Shown: piece after piece, positions 23,644 through 32,286 of the stretch
How positions within the stretch are numbered: the stretch's first letter is position 1
How the letters are laid out: each line of letters opens with the position of its first letter
NCBI GenBank assembly: GCA_903895595.1
Contig: CAITUP010000100.1
Coordinates: 1-55,707 of the forward strand
Origin: an uncultured Acetobacteraceae bacterium
Lineage (GTDB): Bacteria; Pseudomonadota; Alphaproteobacteria; Acetobacterales; Acetobacteraceae
Direction: 5' to 3'
Length of the DNA stretch: 55,707 bases
Position numbers and translations under genes: made by a program
The notes under the pieces: generated by a model
Databases searched by the model: none
What the model saw: the letters and a program-made list of their open reading frames with translations, nothing else
Told to the model about the DNA's origin: nothing

Positions 23644-25175
23644 TGCGCTGGTTATTCGCTGCCCTGATGCTTTTGGCGGCCGCCCCCGCGCGGGCGGTGG
23701 ACGTGAACACCGCCGCGACGCTGATCTATTACGACGCGGTGGGAAACGAAACGCTCGATCCCGCCGAACCGCAGAGCGGCAGCAGTTTTTCGCAGGAGGT
23801 TTTGCTGGCGTTGTACGACACGCTGGTGCGGCTCGATCCCGTCGGAACGCCGACGCCGGGGTTGGCGGAATCCTGGAAGGCCTCGCCCGATCTGATGTCG
23901 TTCACGTTCACGCTGCGGCAGGGCGTGAAGTTCCACGATGGCACCGAGGTGACGGCCGATGTGGTGAAAAAGAACCTCGATCGCGACATCGCGCTGGGGC
24001 CGCGTGCCAGCGGTGCGATGGTCGATTCCATCAAGGTGTTCGGTTCGGTCGATGTGCTGGGCAAGTACGAATTCCGGCTGAATCTGAAAAGCCCGAGCGG
24101 GCAGATTCCGTATATCATGGGCGGGATCGTTGGGATGGTGGCGAGCGAGGCTTCGGTCATCGGCGACGGGTTCGGGGTTTCCTTCAAGGCGGTGGGTGCC
24201 GGGCCGTACCGGCTGAAATCGTTCGAATCGAACGTCAAAACCGTCATGACCCGGAATGAGGATTATTGGGGCGGCACCGCCGGCCGTCCGGCCGCGTTCG
24301 AACACCATTACGTGCCCGATGGACGCGCCCGCCTGAACGCGGTGCGATCGGGGCAGGCCAATGTGGTGCTGATCGATCCTCGCCAAATCCCCGAGGCGAA
24401 GGGTGCCGGGTTGGAGGTGTTGGTCAACGAAAAGAACGGCGTATGGGACATCTACGTCAACCACGGAAAAGCACCGTTGAACAATTTGAAGGTGCGGCAG
24501 GCCTTCATGCATGCCGTCGACCGGCAGGCGTTGGCGGACGCGCTGAGCTTTGGCAGCAGCCGGCCCACCGTGCAGTTCTTCGCCCAAAGCTCCCCGGTGT
24601 ACGATCCGGCGCTGGAGAAAATCTATCCCTACGATCCCGCGAAAGCCAAAGCGCTGCTGGCCGAGGCCGGGTATAAAGACGGTATCGAACTGACGCATCT
24701 GCTGCTGAACACCACAGAATACAAAATTTTGGGGGAGGCCTTGCAGGCGATGCTCGCGGAATCCGGTATTCGGATCAAATTCGATGTGGTGGATGCCTCG
24801 CAGTTCAATGTGTTTCGCCGGCCGCCGTATCGGGGGGATTTCCTGATGGCGCGGTGGGGCGGGCGCGCCGATCCGTTGCAGGTGTTTCAGGAACTGATCG
24901 CGACGGGGGCGACGTATAATCCGGTGGGTGTCTCCACGCCGGAAATCGATACGCTGATCGAGAAAGCGCGCGCGCTGCTGCCGGACGATCCGGCGCGCTT
25001 GGCGATCGTGCGGCAGATCGGGCGGGTCGGGGTGGAAAACGTCGCCAATATGCCGTTGATGACCCGTTCCAACGTGTATGCTTTCAAGCCCGGCTGCATC
25101 GTCGGGCTGGTGCCGTTCCTGGCAATCGGCGACGATCGGTTCAACGACGTGCAAATAGCGGCGAAATGCAAATGA
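23640..25175 (+). CDS. ABC peptide-type substrate-binding protein, paralogue 2
   Basis: The protein is about 511 residues, starting at ATG 23640 inside the stop of paralogue 1; ATG 23643 follows immediately. The signal peptide is short and normal (MMRWLFAALMLLAAAPARA, then VDVN). Family 5 hallmarks are FTLRQGVKFHDGTEVTADVV, GAGPYRLKSFESNV and FMHAVDRQALADAL. It differs from paralogue 1 throughout, so the duplication is not recent. This is the only junction after which no palindromic element precedes the mature protein. The C-terminal AAKCK matches the other copies. Confidence 0.9.
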   Translation: MMRWLFAALMLLAAAPARAVDVNTAATLIYYDAVGNETLDPAEPQSGSSFSQEVLLALYDTLVRLDPVGTPTPGLAESWKASPDLMSFTFTLRQGVKFHDGTEVTADVVKKNLDRDIALGPRASGAMVDSIKVFGSVDVLGKYEFRLNLKSPSGQIPYIMGGIVGMVASEASVIGDGFGVSFKAVGAGPYRLKSFESNVKTVMTRNEDYWGGTAGRPAAFEHHYVPDGRARLNAVRSGQANVVLIDPRQIPEAKGAGLEVLVNEKNGVWDIYVNHGKAPLNNLKVRQAFMHAVDRQALADALSFGSSRPTVQFFAQSSPVYDPALEKIYPYDPAKAKALLAEAGYKDGIELTHLLLNTTEYKILGEALQAMLAESGIRIKFDVVDASQFNVFRRPPYRGDFLMARWGGRADPLQVFQELIATGATYNPVGVSTPEIDTLIEKARALLPDDPARLAIVRQIGRVGVENVANMPLMTRSNVYAFKPGCIVGLVPFLAIGDDRFNDVQIAAKCK

Positions 25176-26794
25176 TATTTTCCATATCGTCATGGTCGGG
25201 CCTGACCCGACCATCTATTTCCAATGGGCCTGAGAGGGTCGGGTCAAGCCCGACCATGACGGGGTTGGCGACTGTTCTGGCCATGTTGGCCTTGCTCGCT
25301 GCCCCCGCGCGCGCGGCGGACCCGAACCCGAACGGGTCCATCGTCTATTTCGATGCGGTCAGCAATCAAACGCTGGACCCGCGGGAGCCGCAGAACAACA
25401 GCAGCTTCGCGCAAGGTCCGATCATGGCGATCTTCGATTCGCTGGTGACGCTGGATGCCGCCGGCAATCCGACGCCGGGGCTGGCGGAATCCTGGAAATA
25501 CAATGCCGATCTGACGGAAATCACGCTGACGCTCCGTCGCGGCGTGACATTCCATGACGGCACGCCGTTCAACGCCGCCGCCGTGGTGCGCAATTTCCAG
25601 CGCACGACCGAACTGGGCCAGCGGGCCGGCTACGCGGCGCTGGAAACCGTCAGTCAGATGGCCGCGATGGAAACCCCGGACGATTATACCGTGCGGCTGA
25701 AGCTGAAAGGCCCGAACGGGCAGATGCCCTATCTGCTGGGCACCCAGGGCGGCATGATGATCAGCCCGGCATCGCTGGAAGGCGACGCGTTCGGATCGAG
25801 CTTGAAACCGGTCGGCGCCGGTCCGTTCAAAGTGCGGTCCTTCGAGTCCAACGTGCGCACCGTCATGGAGCGCTACGACGGCTATTGGGGCGGCGCCGCC
25901 GGCCGTCCCGCGACGATCGAGCACCAATTCGTGCCGGATGGACGCGCGCGGCTGAACGCGGTGCGATCCGGTCAGGCGAATTTGGCGTTGATCGATCCGC
26001 GCCAGATCGCGGAAGCGAAATCCGCCGGCTTCGCGGTGCAGATCAACGAAAAGAACAGCACCTGGGACATCTATCTGAATGTGAAACGGCAGAATATCGG
26101 CAATCTCAAGGTCCGGCAGGCGTTCATGCACGCTTTGGACCGGCAGGCGGTGTCCGATGCGCTGGGCTACGGCGCCAGCAAGCCGACGGCGCAATTGTTC
26201 GCGCAATCGTCTCCGATGTACGACGCGGCGCTGGAAGAGATTTATCCGTTCGATCAGGCCAAAGCCAAAAAGCTGCTGACCGAGGCGGGATATCCGAACG
26301 GCGTCGATATCGTCTGGGTGCTGCTGAACACCCCCGAATACAAGCAAATCGCCGAAGCCGTGCAGGCCATGATGGGCGAGGTCGGTATTCGCATTAAATT
26401 CGACGTGGTCGATGTGTCGCAATACATCACCTTCCGCCGCCCGCCGACGCGCGGCGATATCATGATGGCGCGCTGGGGCGGCCGTCCCGATCCGTTGCAG
26501 TCGTTCCAGGAAGTGACGGGCACCGGCGGTTCGGTGAACGCCGGCGACGCGGCATCGCCGGAGATCGACGCCCTGATCGAAAAAGCCCGCCGGTTGGACC
26601 CCGCCGATCCCGCGCGCACGGCGGTGTTGAAGCAGCTGGCCCGCCTGACCACCGAACTGGCTGCGCATTTCGGCATCATGACGCGGTCGAACGTCTACGC
26701 TTACAAGCCCGGCTGCATCAGCGGGATTCCCGCGTATTTGCCGACCGGCAACGACCGGATCAACGACGTGAAGATCGCCGTGGGGTGCAAGTGA
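25172..26794 (+). CDS. ABC peptide-type substrate-binding protein, paralogue 3, signal peptide extended by a palindrome
   Basis: The ancestral start is ATG 25172, overlapping the stop of paralogue 2 (ATGA) as at the previous junction, giving 540 residues. Residues 6-30 are encoded by the palindromic element at 25188-25262 (SWSGLTRPSISNGPERVG and on). The hydrophobic core GLATVLAMLALLAA and the cleavage site PARA-AD follow. Alternatively translation starts at the ATG that forms the right end of the element (25257), giving a signal peptide without a basic n-region. The mature part is a complete family 5 protein (YNADLTEITLTLRRGVTFHD). Confidence 0.88.
   Translation: MIFSISSWSGLTRPSISNGPERVGSSPTMTGLATVLAMLALLAAPARAADPNPNGSIVYFDAVSNQTLDPREPQNNSSFAQGPIMAIFDSLVTLDAAGNPTPGLAESWKYNADLTEITLTLRRGVTFHDGTPFNAAAVVRNFQRTTELGQRAGYAALETVSQMAAMETPDDYTVRLKLKGPNGQMPYLLGTQGGMMISPASLEGDAFGSSLKPVGAGPFKVRSFESNVRTVMERYDGYWGGAAGRPATIEHQFVPDGRARLNAVRSGQANLALIDPRQIAEAKSAGFAVQINEKNSTWDIYLNVKRQNIGNLKVRQAFMHALDRQAVSDALGYGASKPTAQLFAQSSPMYDAALEEIYPFDQAKAKKLLTEAGYPNGVDIVWVLLNTPEYKQIAEAVQAMMGEVGIRIKFDVVDVSQYITFRRPPTRGDIMMARWGGRPDPLQSFQEVTGTGGSVNAGDAASPEIDALIEKARRLDPADPARTAVLKQLARLTTELAAHFGIMTRSNVYAYKPGCISGIPAYLPTGNDRINDVKIAVGCK
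25188..25262. repeat. Short palindromic repeat (core of the miniature element), copy 3
   Basis: Arms CGTCATGGTCGGGCCTGACC at the left and GGTCGGGTCAAGCCCGACCA at the right pair into a hairpin. The loop, about 23 nt, contains CCAATGGGCCTG. It corresponds to the inner hairpin of the elements at 489-677 and 18761-18951 with a shorter centre, and it lacks their outer ends and target duplication. It lies within the reading frame of paralogue 3. Confidence 0.8.
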
Positions 26795-28404
26795 TTTTTC
26801 ATCCGTCGTCATGGTCGGGCTTGACCCGACCATCCTTTTCCAATCGGCCTGGGATGGTCGGGTCAGGCCCGACCATGACCGTGTTGGCGGCGATGGTCAT
26901 GCTGGCCGCCCCCGCCGTCGCGGCGGACCGTCAGCCCGACCCCAACGCCACGCTGATCTATTTCGACGCCGTGTCGAACCAAACCCTCGACCCGCGGGAG
27001 CCGCAGAATAACAGCAGCTTCGCGCAGGGGGCGCTGATGGCGGTTTTTGACTCCCTCATCCGCCTCGATGCGTCCGGGGTACCGAAGCCGGGCCTCGCGG
27101 AAGAATGGTCGTACAACGCCGACCTGACCGAATTCAGCTTCACCTTGCGTGCCGGCGCGACATTCCATGATGGCACCCCCGTGGACGCCAAGGCGGTGGC
27201 TCTGAACTTTGAGCGTTCGACGGCACTGGGCAGCCGCATGGGTAACTCGGCGTTCGAGACCGTCAGCCAGATCGCCTCGGTGGATATTCTGGACGACCGG
27301 CGCGTCCGGTTGAAGCTGAAGGCACCCAGCGGGCAAATGCCGTATTTGCTGGCGGGGCAGGGCGGCATGATGATCGCGCCGGCGTCGTTGGCCGACAACG
27401 CGTTCGGCGGTGCGCTGAAGCCGGTCGGTGCGGGGCCGTACCGGGTGAAAAGTTTCGATTCCAACGTTCAAACCATCACCGTTCGCTACGACGGCTATTG
27501 GGAAAAATCGACCGCCCGCCCCGCCGGATTCGAGCATCATTTCGCGGCCGACGCGCGCGCCCGGCTGAATGCGGTACGGTCCGGCCAAGCGAATTTGGCG
27601 TTGATCGAACCCCGCCAGATCGCCGAAGCCAAAGCCGCCGGGTTCGCCGTACAAATCAATGAAAAGAACAGCACCTGGGAACTGGGCGTCAACACCAGCC
27701 ATGAGGCGACCGGCAAGCTGAAAATCCGCCAGGCCATGATGCATGCCATCGACCGGCATGCGCTGTCCGATGCGCTCGGATTTGGCGCCAGCCAGCCATC
27801 CACGCAGTATTTCGCCTCATCGTCGCCGTGGTACCGGCCCGATCTGGAGACGCGGTACCCCTACGATGTCGCCAAAGCCAAACAATTGGTCAAGGAAGCG
27901 GGATATCCGAATGGCGTCGATATTTCCTGGCTGCTGCTGAACACCAACGAATACAAGCTGATCGGCGAGGCGATGCAGTCGATGCTGGCGGAAGCCGGCA
28001 TCAGGGTGAAATTCGATGTCGTCGACGTATCGCAATATACGCTGTTCCGCCGTCCGGCACCGGGGCGCGGCGACGTATTGATGGTGCGTTGGGGCGGGCG
28101 GGCCGATCCCTTGCAGATTTACCAACTCGGTATCGGCAGCACCGACCTGCCCTGGGGCGCGGTGGTGCCGGAGATCGACCAGCTGATCGATCGCGCACGC
28201 GCGCTACCGCCCTCCGATCCCAAACGCGCCGCGGTCTTGCAGCGGCTGGCCGACGTTTCCTCCGAACAGGTCGCGCATATCACGTTGATGACCCGTTCCA
28301 ACGTCTACGCCTACAAGCCGGGCTGCATCGCCAATTTGCCGCCCTATCTGTCCACCGGTAACGACCGCATCAACGACACGACGGTCGGGATGGGCTGCAA
28401 ATGA
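26791..28404 (+). CDS. ABC peptide-type substrate-binding protein, paralogue 4, signal peptide extended by a palindrome
   Basis: The start is GTG 26791, overlapping the stop of paralogue 3 (GTGA), giving 537 residues. As in paralogue 3 the early codons lie in a palindromic repeat (SSWSGLTRPSFSNRPGMVG), followed by TVLAAMVMLAAPAVA and a cleavage site before ADRQ. An ATG at 26875 at the element's right end is an alternative start. The mature domain is intact (SFTLRAGATFHDGTPVDAKA, AGPYRVKSFD). It is closest to paralogue 3, including the NSTWE/NSTWD block, and overlaps the first permease gene by 4 nt. Confidence 0.88.
   Translation: MIFHPSSWSGLTRPSFSNRPGMVGSGPTMTVLAAMVMLAAPAVAADRQPDPNATLIYFDAVSNQTLDPREPQNNSSFAQGALMAVFDSLIRLDASGVPKPGLAEEWSYNADLTEFSFTLRAGATFHDGTPVDAKAVALNFERSTALGSRMGNSAFETVSQIASVDILDDRRVRLKLKAPSGQMPYLLAGQGGMMIAPASLADNAFGGALKPVGAGPYRVKSFDSNVQTITVRYDGYWEKSTARPAGFEHHFAADARARLNAVRSGQANLALIEPRQIAEAKAAGFAVQINEKNSTWELGVNTSHEATGKLKIRQAMMHAIDRHALSDALGFGASQPSTQYFASSSPWYRPDLETRYPYDVAKAKQLVKEAGYPNGVDISWLLLNTNEYKLIGEAMQSMLAEAGIRVKFDVVDVSQYTLFRRPAPGRGDVLMVRWGGRADPLQIYQLGIGSTDLPWGAVVPEIDQLIDRARALPPSDPKRAAVLQRLADVSSEQVAHITLMTRSNVYAYKPGCIANLPPYLSTGNDRINDTTVGMGCK
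26807..26880. repeat. Short palindromic repeat (core of the miniature element), copy 4
   Basis: The same layout as copy 3: arms CGTCATGGTCGGGCTTGACC and the complementary GGTCGGGTCAGGCCCGACCA around a loop with CCAATCGGCCTG. It sits at the equivalent position of the next paralogue, just after the start codon and in the same reading frame. Copies 3 and 4 differ at several arm positions in compensating fashion. They are not identical, so either the duplication is old or they were inserted separately. Confidence 0.8.
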
Positions 28405-29351
28405 ATACACTTCTCTACCTTGTCCGCCGCATTCTCGCGGCCATTCCGATTCTGATTCTGGTCGGGCTGATCACCTTCCTGCTGATCCACCTCACGCCCG
28501 GCGATCCCGCCGCCGTGGTGGCGGGGGAGAACGCGTCGCTCGAAGCGATCGAAGCGGCCCGCCACCGGCTCGGTCTCGATCAGCCGTTCCTGGTCCAATT
28601 CTGGCACTGGCTGACGGCGGTGACCCGAGGCGACCTCGGTACGTCCTTCACCAGCGGACGGCCGGTGACGGAGCTGATCTTCGACCGCATGCCCGTGACG
28701 CTGTCGCTGACCGCCGGCTCCACGTTGGTGGGGATAGGGCTGGCGGTGCCGCTGGGCGTGTTCGCGGCGATCAAGCGTGGGTCCTACCTCGACCGCATCA
28801 CGATCTTCGGCACGTCAATGGGCATCGCGGCGCCGGAGTTCTTTATCGGCCTGCTGCTGGTGCTGGTCGTCGCCCTGAAATGGGGCTGGCTGCCGGCCAC
28901 CGGTTACATCCCCTTCGCCGAAGATCCCATCGAGTATTTCGCCCGCTTGACGCTGCCGTCCCTGACCCTCGGCCTGGGCGTGGCGGCGGAGCTGGCGCGG
29001 CAGGTGCGCGGCGCGATGATCGACGTGCTGTCGCGCGATTACATCCAGACCGCGCGCGCCAAGGGTCTTTCGACCCTGTCGATCATCGTCAAACACGGCC
29101 TCAAGAACGCCGCCATCCCCGTTGTCACCGTGCTCGGCTTGCAAATCCGCCGGCTGCTGGGCGGTGCGGTGATCGTGGAGCAGATTTTCGCGATGAACGG
29201 CCTCGGCTCCCTGGCGGTGCGTGCGGTGTTCCTGCGCGATCTGCCGGTTCTGCTGGGCGTCGCGCTGGCCACGGCCATCGTGGTGCTGCTGGTGAATCTG
29301 TTCGTCGATATGTCGTACGGCTACTTCGATCCCAAAGTGAGGGCGGCATGA
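28401..29351 (+). CDS. Peptide ABC transporter permease, DppB/OppB type
   Basis: This 316-residue inner-membrane protein begins with a transmembrane helix (AIPILILVGLITFLLIHL, about 14-31) and has the DppB-type LTPGDPAA segment. It carries the ABC permease EAA loop (EYFARLTLPSLTLGLGV..., then YIQTARAKGL) and ends MSYGYFDPKVR. It overlaps paralogue 4 (ATGA) and the next permease (ATGA). It forms the translocation channel with the DppC-like protein. Confidence 0.92.
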   Translation: MNTLLYLVRRILAAIPILILVGLITFLLIHLTPGDPAAVVAGENASLEAIEAARHRLGLDQPFLVQFWHWLTAVTRGDLGTSFTSGRPVTELIFDRMPVTLSLTAGSTLVGIGLAVPLGVFAAIKRGSYLDRITIFGTSMGIAAPEFFIGLLLVLVVALKWGWLPATGYIPFAEDPIEYFARLTLPSLTLGLGVAAELARQVRGAMIDVLSRDYIQTARAKGLSTLSIIVKHGLKNAAIPVVTVLGLQIRRLLGGAVIVEQIFAMNGLGSLAVRAVFLRDLPVLLGVALATAIVVLLVNLFVDMSYGYFDPKVRAA

Positions 29352-30229
29352 GCGCGTCGGTCATTGCTGCTCCGGCGGTCGCGCTGCCGCCGAGCAGCAG
29401 CTTTTTCGGGCGGTTTTGCCGCAACAGGACGGCGCTGGTGTCGGCGGTCATTCTGCTGATTATCGTCGTCGTGGCGATCTTCGCGCCATATCTGGCGCCG
29501 CACGATCCGGCGAAATCTTCGTTGCGCTATATCATGAAGCCGCCGACTTTGTTGCATCCTTTGGGCACGGACGATCTGGGGCGGGACGTCCTCAGCCGCC
29601 TGATCTTCGCGTCGCGCCTGTCGCTGATCGCCAGCGTGCAGGCGGTGGCGATCGCGCTGGCGATCGGTCTGCCGCTCGGGCTGATCAGCGGCTACGTGCG
29701 CGGCTGGACCGACACGATCATCATGCGCCTGAACGACGCGTTGATGAGCTTCCCGGCCCTTATTCTCGCCGTCGTCATCGTCGGCATGCTCGGGCCGAGC
29801 CTGACGAATGCGATGACGGCGATTGGGCTGGTGTATGCGCCGCGCATCATGCGCGTGGTGCGCGGCAGCACTTTAAGCGTCCGCGAAGAGGTCTACATCA
29901 CCGCCGCCCGCGCCACCGGTTGCAGCGACGCCCGCATCATTGCCCGCCATGTGTTACCGAACGTCACCGGGCCGCTGGTGGTGCAGGCCACCGTGCTGAT
30001 GGGGCAGGCACTGCTGGCGGAGGCGGGGTTGAGTTTCCTCGGCCTCGGTGTCCAACCGCCGCAAGCCAGTTGGGGTGCGATGCTCGGCACCGCGTTCCCC
30101 TACATGGCGGATGCGCCGGTGCCGACCATCGCCGCCGGCACCGTCATTTCGGTGACCGTGCTGTGTTTCAACCTGATCGGCGACGGGATCCGCGATTCGG
30201 TCGGCCGCATGCGCCGAGCGGGGGACTGA
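29348..30229 (+). CDS. Peptide ABC transporter permease, DppC/OppC type
   Basis: The protein has 293 residues from ATG 29348, overlapping dppB-like by ATGA. It shows an N-terminal cytoplasmic tail, TM1 SAVILLIIVVVAIFAPYLA, then PPTLLHPLGTDDLGRDVLSR, the DppC signature. The EAA loop is YITAARATGCSDARIIARHV. The terminal helix region reads LCFNLIGDGIRDSV. It completes the heterodimeric channel. The ATPase gene follows 3 nt later. Confidence 0.92.
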   Translation: MSASVIAAPAVALPPSSSFFGRFCRNRTALVSAVILLIIVVVAIFAPYLAPHDPAKSSLRYIMKPPTLLHPLGTDDLGRDVLSRLIFASRLSLIASVQAVAIALAIGLPLGLISGYVRGWTDTIIMRLNDALMSFPALILAVVIVGMLGPSLTNAMTAIGLVYAPRIMRVVRGSTLSVREEVYITAARATGCSDARIIARHVLPNVTGPLVVQATVLMGQALLAEAGLSFLGLGVQPPQASWGAMLGTAFPYMADAPVPTIAAGTVISVTVLCFNLIGDGIRDSVGRMRRAGD

Positions 30230-30232
30230 GAT

Positions 30233-31237
30233 ATGAGCGATAATACCCCGCTGCTGGATATCAAGGGTTTGACGGTCCAGTACCCCTCGCCGGCCGGATG
30301 GCTGACCGTGGTGGACAACGTGTCCTTCAGCGTCGGCCGAAACGATATCGTTTGCGTCGTGGGCGAGTCCGGGTCGGGCAAAAGCGTGACCACGCAGGCC
30401 GCCGTCGGGCTGGTGCAGCCCAAGGGCGGGCGCGTCACCGCCGGCAGCGTCATGTTCGACGGCCAGGAACTGATCGGCGCGTCCAACCGCACGCTGAATC
30501 GCATCCGCGGCGATTCCATCGGTTTTATTTTCCAGGAGCCGATGTCGAGCCTCAATCCCGCCTATACCGTCGGCGAGCAGATCGCGGAGGTGGTGCGGCG
30601 GCATCGCGGTGCCTCCCGCGCCGATGCCTGGAAACAGGCGGTGGCGGCGTTGGACCGGGTGCATATCGCCTCGGCGGCCACGCGGGCGCATGCGTATCCG
30701 CATCAATTCTCCGGCGGCATGCGTCAGCGGGTGATGATCGCGATGGCCATCGCTTGCGGCCCCAAGCTGCTGATCGCCGATGAGCCGACGACGGCGCTGG
30801 ACGTCACCATTCAGGCCCGCATTCTGGAAGTGCTGAAGGAGCTACAGCGGGAGCTGGGGATGTCGGTGCTGTTCATCACCCACGATCTGGGCGTTGTGGC
30901 GGAAATCGCCCGCAGCGTGGTGGTGATGTACGGCGCCCAGGTGGTGGAATCGGCCCCTGCGGACCAGCTTTTCGCGGCGCCTCGACATCCGTACACGGCC
31001 GGCCTGTTGGAGGCGATGCCGCAGGTGGCGTTGGAGCGGGGGCACGACCCGATCGCGATTCCGGGCACCGTGGCGCAGGCGCATGCGTGGCCGAAAGGCT
31101 GTAGGTTCAATCCGCGCTGTGTGCATCGTCAGGACGGGCCGTGCACGGGCGAGCCGGTGCCGCTGGTGCCCGATGGCGGCGGGCTGGTGCGCTGTGCTCG
31201 GGCGGGGGAATGGCAGCAGGGAGTGGCCGCGCGATGA
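30233..31237 (+). CDS. Peptide ABC transporter ATP-binding protein, DppD/OppD type
   Basis: This 334-residue ATPase has Walker A GESGSGKSVT (about 44-53), the Q-loop in FIFQEPMSSLNPAY, the signature FSGGMRQRVMIAMAIA, and Walker B LLIADEPTTALDVT. The switch His is in FITHDLGVV. The C-terminal oligopeptide/dipeptide extension is present with its cysteine cluster (GCRFNPRCVHRQDGPC), which in relatives binds an Fe-S cluster. It overlaps the second ATPase gene by 4 nt. Confidence 0.93.
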   Translation: MSDNTPLLDIKGLTVQYPSPAGWLTVVDNVSFSVGRNDIVCVVGESGSGKSVTTQAAVGLVQPKGGRVTAGSVMFDGQELIGASNRTLNRIRGDSIGFIFQEPMSSLNPAYTVGEQIAEVVRRHRGASRADAWKQAVAALDRVHIASAATRAHAYPHQFSGGMRQRVMIAMAIACGPKLLIADEPTTALDVTIQARILEVLKELQRELGMSVLFITHDLGVVAEIARSVVVMYGAQVVESAPADQLFAAPRHPYTAGLLEAMPQVALERGHDPIAIPGTVAQAHAWPKGCRFNPRCVHRQDGPCTGEPVPLVPDGGGLVRCARAGEWQQGVAAR

Positions 31238-32268
31238 CCGAACCCTGTTTGAAGGTCTCCGACCTGCATGTGATGTACGACCTCGGGTCCAACGGGTTCG
31301 GCAAGCGCAAGCGCCTGCACGCGGTGAACGGCGCGTCGTTCGAGATCGCGGCCGGGGAGACGCTGGGCCTTGTCGGCGAGTCCGGTAGCGGCAAGTCCAC
31401 CATCGGCTTGTCGATCATGCGGTTGATCGAGCCGTGGTCGGGCAAGGTGACTTTGGGCGGCACCGATGTGACCGGCGTCGGCCGCAAGGATGTGCGGACG
31501 CTGCGGCGGCGGATGCAGATGGTGTTTCAGGATCCGTATTCGTCGCTGAACCCGTCCATGACGGTCGAGCAACTGCTGGAAGAGCCGCTGATCATCCATC
31601 GCGATCTGCCGAAGGCGGAACGGTCGGCGATGGTTGGGCAGATGCTGGAATCCGTTGGGCTTCACGCGGGATACGCGGTGCGGTATCCGCACGAATTCTC
31701 CGGCGGCCAGCGTCAGCGCATCGCGATCGCCCGCGCGATGATTCTGCACCCGGAACTGGTGGTATTGGATGAGCCGGTCAGCGCACTGGACGTTTCGACT
31801 CAGAGCCAGATTCTCAATCTGCTGAAGGCCATTCAGGCGGGATCGGGCACGGCGTTTTTGCTGGTGGCGCACGATCTGGCGGTGGTGCGGTTGATGAGCC
31901 CGAATGTCGCGGTGATGTATTTGGGGGAAATCGTCGAAGCCGGCCCCAGTGGACGGGTGTACGATGCGCCGGCGCATCCTTATACGGCGGCGCTGATTTC
32001 CGCCGTGCCGTTTCCGGACCCGGAACGGCAGCGCACCGCGACCCGGATCATTCTGAAAGGCGATCTGCCCAGCCCGCTGAACCCGCCCAGCGGGTGCCGG
32101 TTTCGGACTCGGTGTCCGTTCGCGATGGAGATTTGCGCGAAGGAAACGCCGCCGGCGGTGCCGGTGGAAGGTGGCGGGACCGCTGCTTGCCATTTGCACG
32201 CGCATGGGCCGAAGCTTGCGGGGCGGTCGCTGATGCCGTTTATCAAGGAGCGGCTGGCGGGGGGGTAG
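31234..32268 (+). CDS. Peptide ABC transporter ATP-binding protein, DppF/OppF type
   Basis: The protein has 344 residues from ATG 31234. Motifs are GESGSGKSTIGLS (Walker A), MVFQDPYSSLNPSM (Q-loop), FSGGQRQRIAIARAM (signature), LVVLDEPVSALDVS (Walker B) and AHDLAVV. The C-terminal cysteine motif GCRFRTRCPFAMEIC is present. The insertion DLGSNGFGKRKRLHAVNG before Walker A is typical of DppF. This is the last gene of the operon beginning at 22093. A convergent broken reductase gene starts 18 nt downstream. Confidence 0.93.
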   Translation: MTEPCLKVSDLHVMYDLGSNGFGKRKRLHAVNGASFEIAAGETLGLVGESGSGKSTIGLSIMRLIEPWSGKVTLGGTDVTGVGRKDVRTLRRRMQMVFQDPYSSLNPSMTVEQLLEEPLIIHRDLPKAERSAMVGQMLESVGLHAGYAVRYPHEFSGGQRQRIAIARAMILHPELVVLDEPVSALDVSTQSQILNLLKAIQAGSGTAFLLVAHDLAVVRLMSPNVAVMYLGEIVEAGPSGRVYDAPAHPYTAALISAVPFPDPERQRTATRIILKGDLPSPLNPPSGCRFRTRCPFAMEICAKETPPAVPVEGGGTAACHLHAHGPKLAGRSLMPFIKERLAGG

Positions 32269-32286
32269 GCGGAACGGAACGGGGTA

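Noticed and set aside
25188-26880. The regularly spaced palindromes at 25188 and 26807 considered as a repeat array
   Set aside because: The spacing equals one gene length and simply reflects tandem paralogues; there are no spacers or cas genes.
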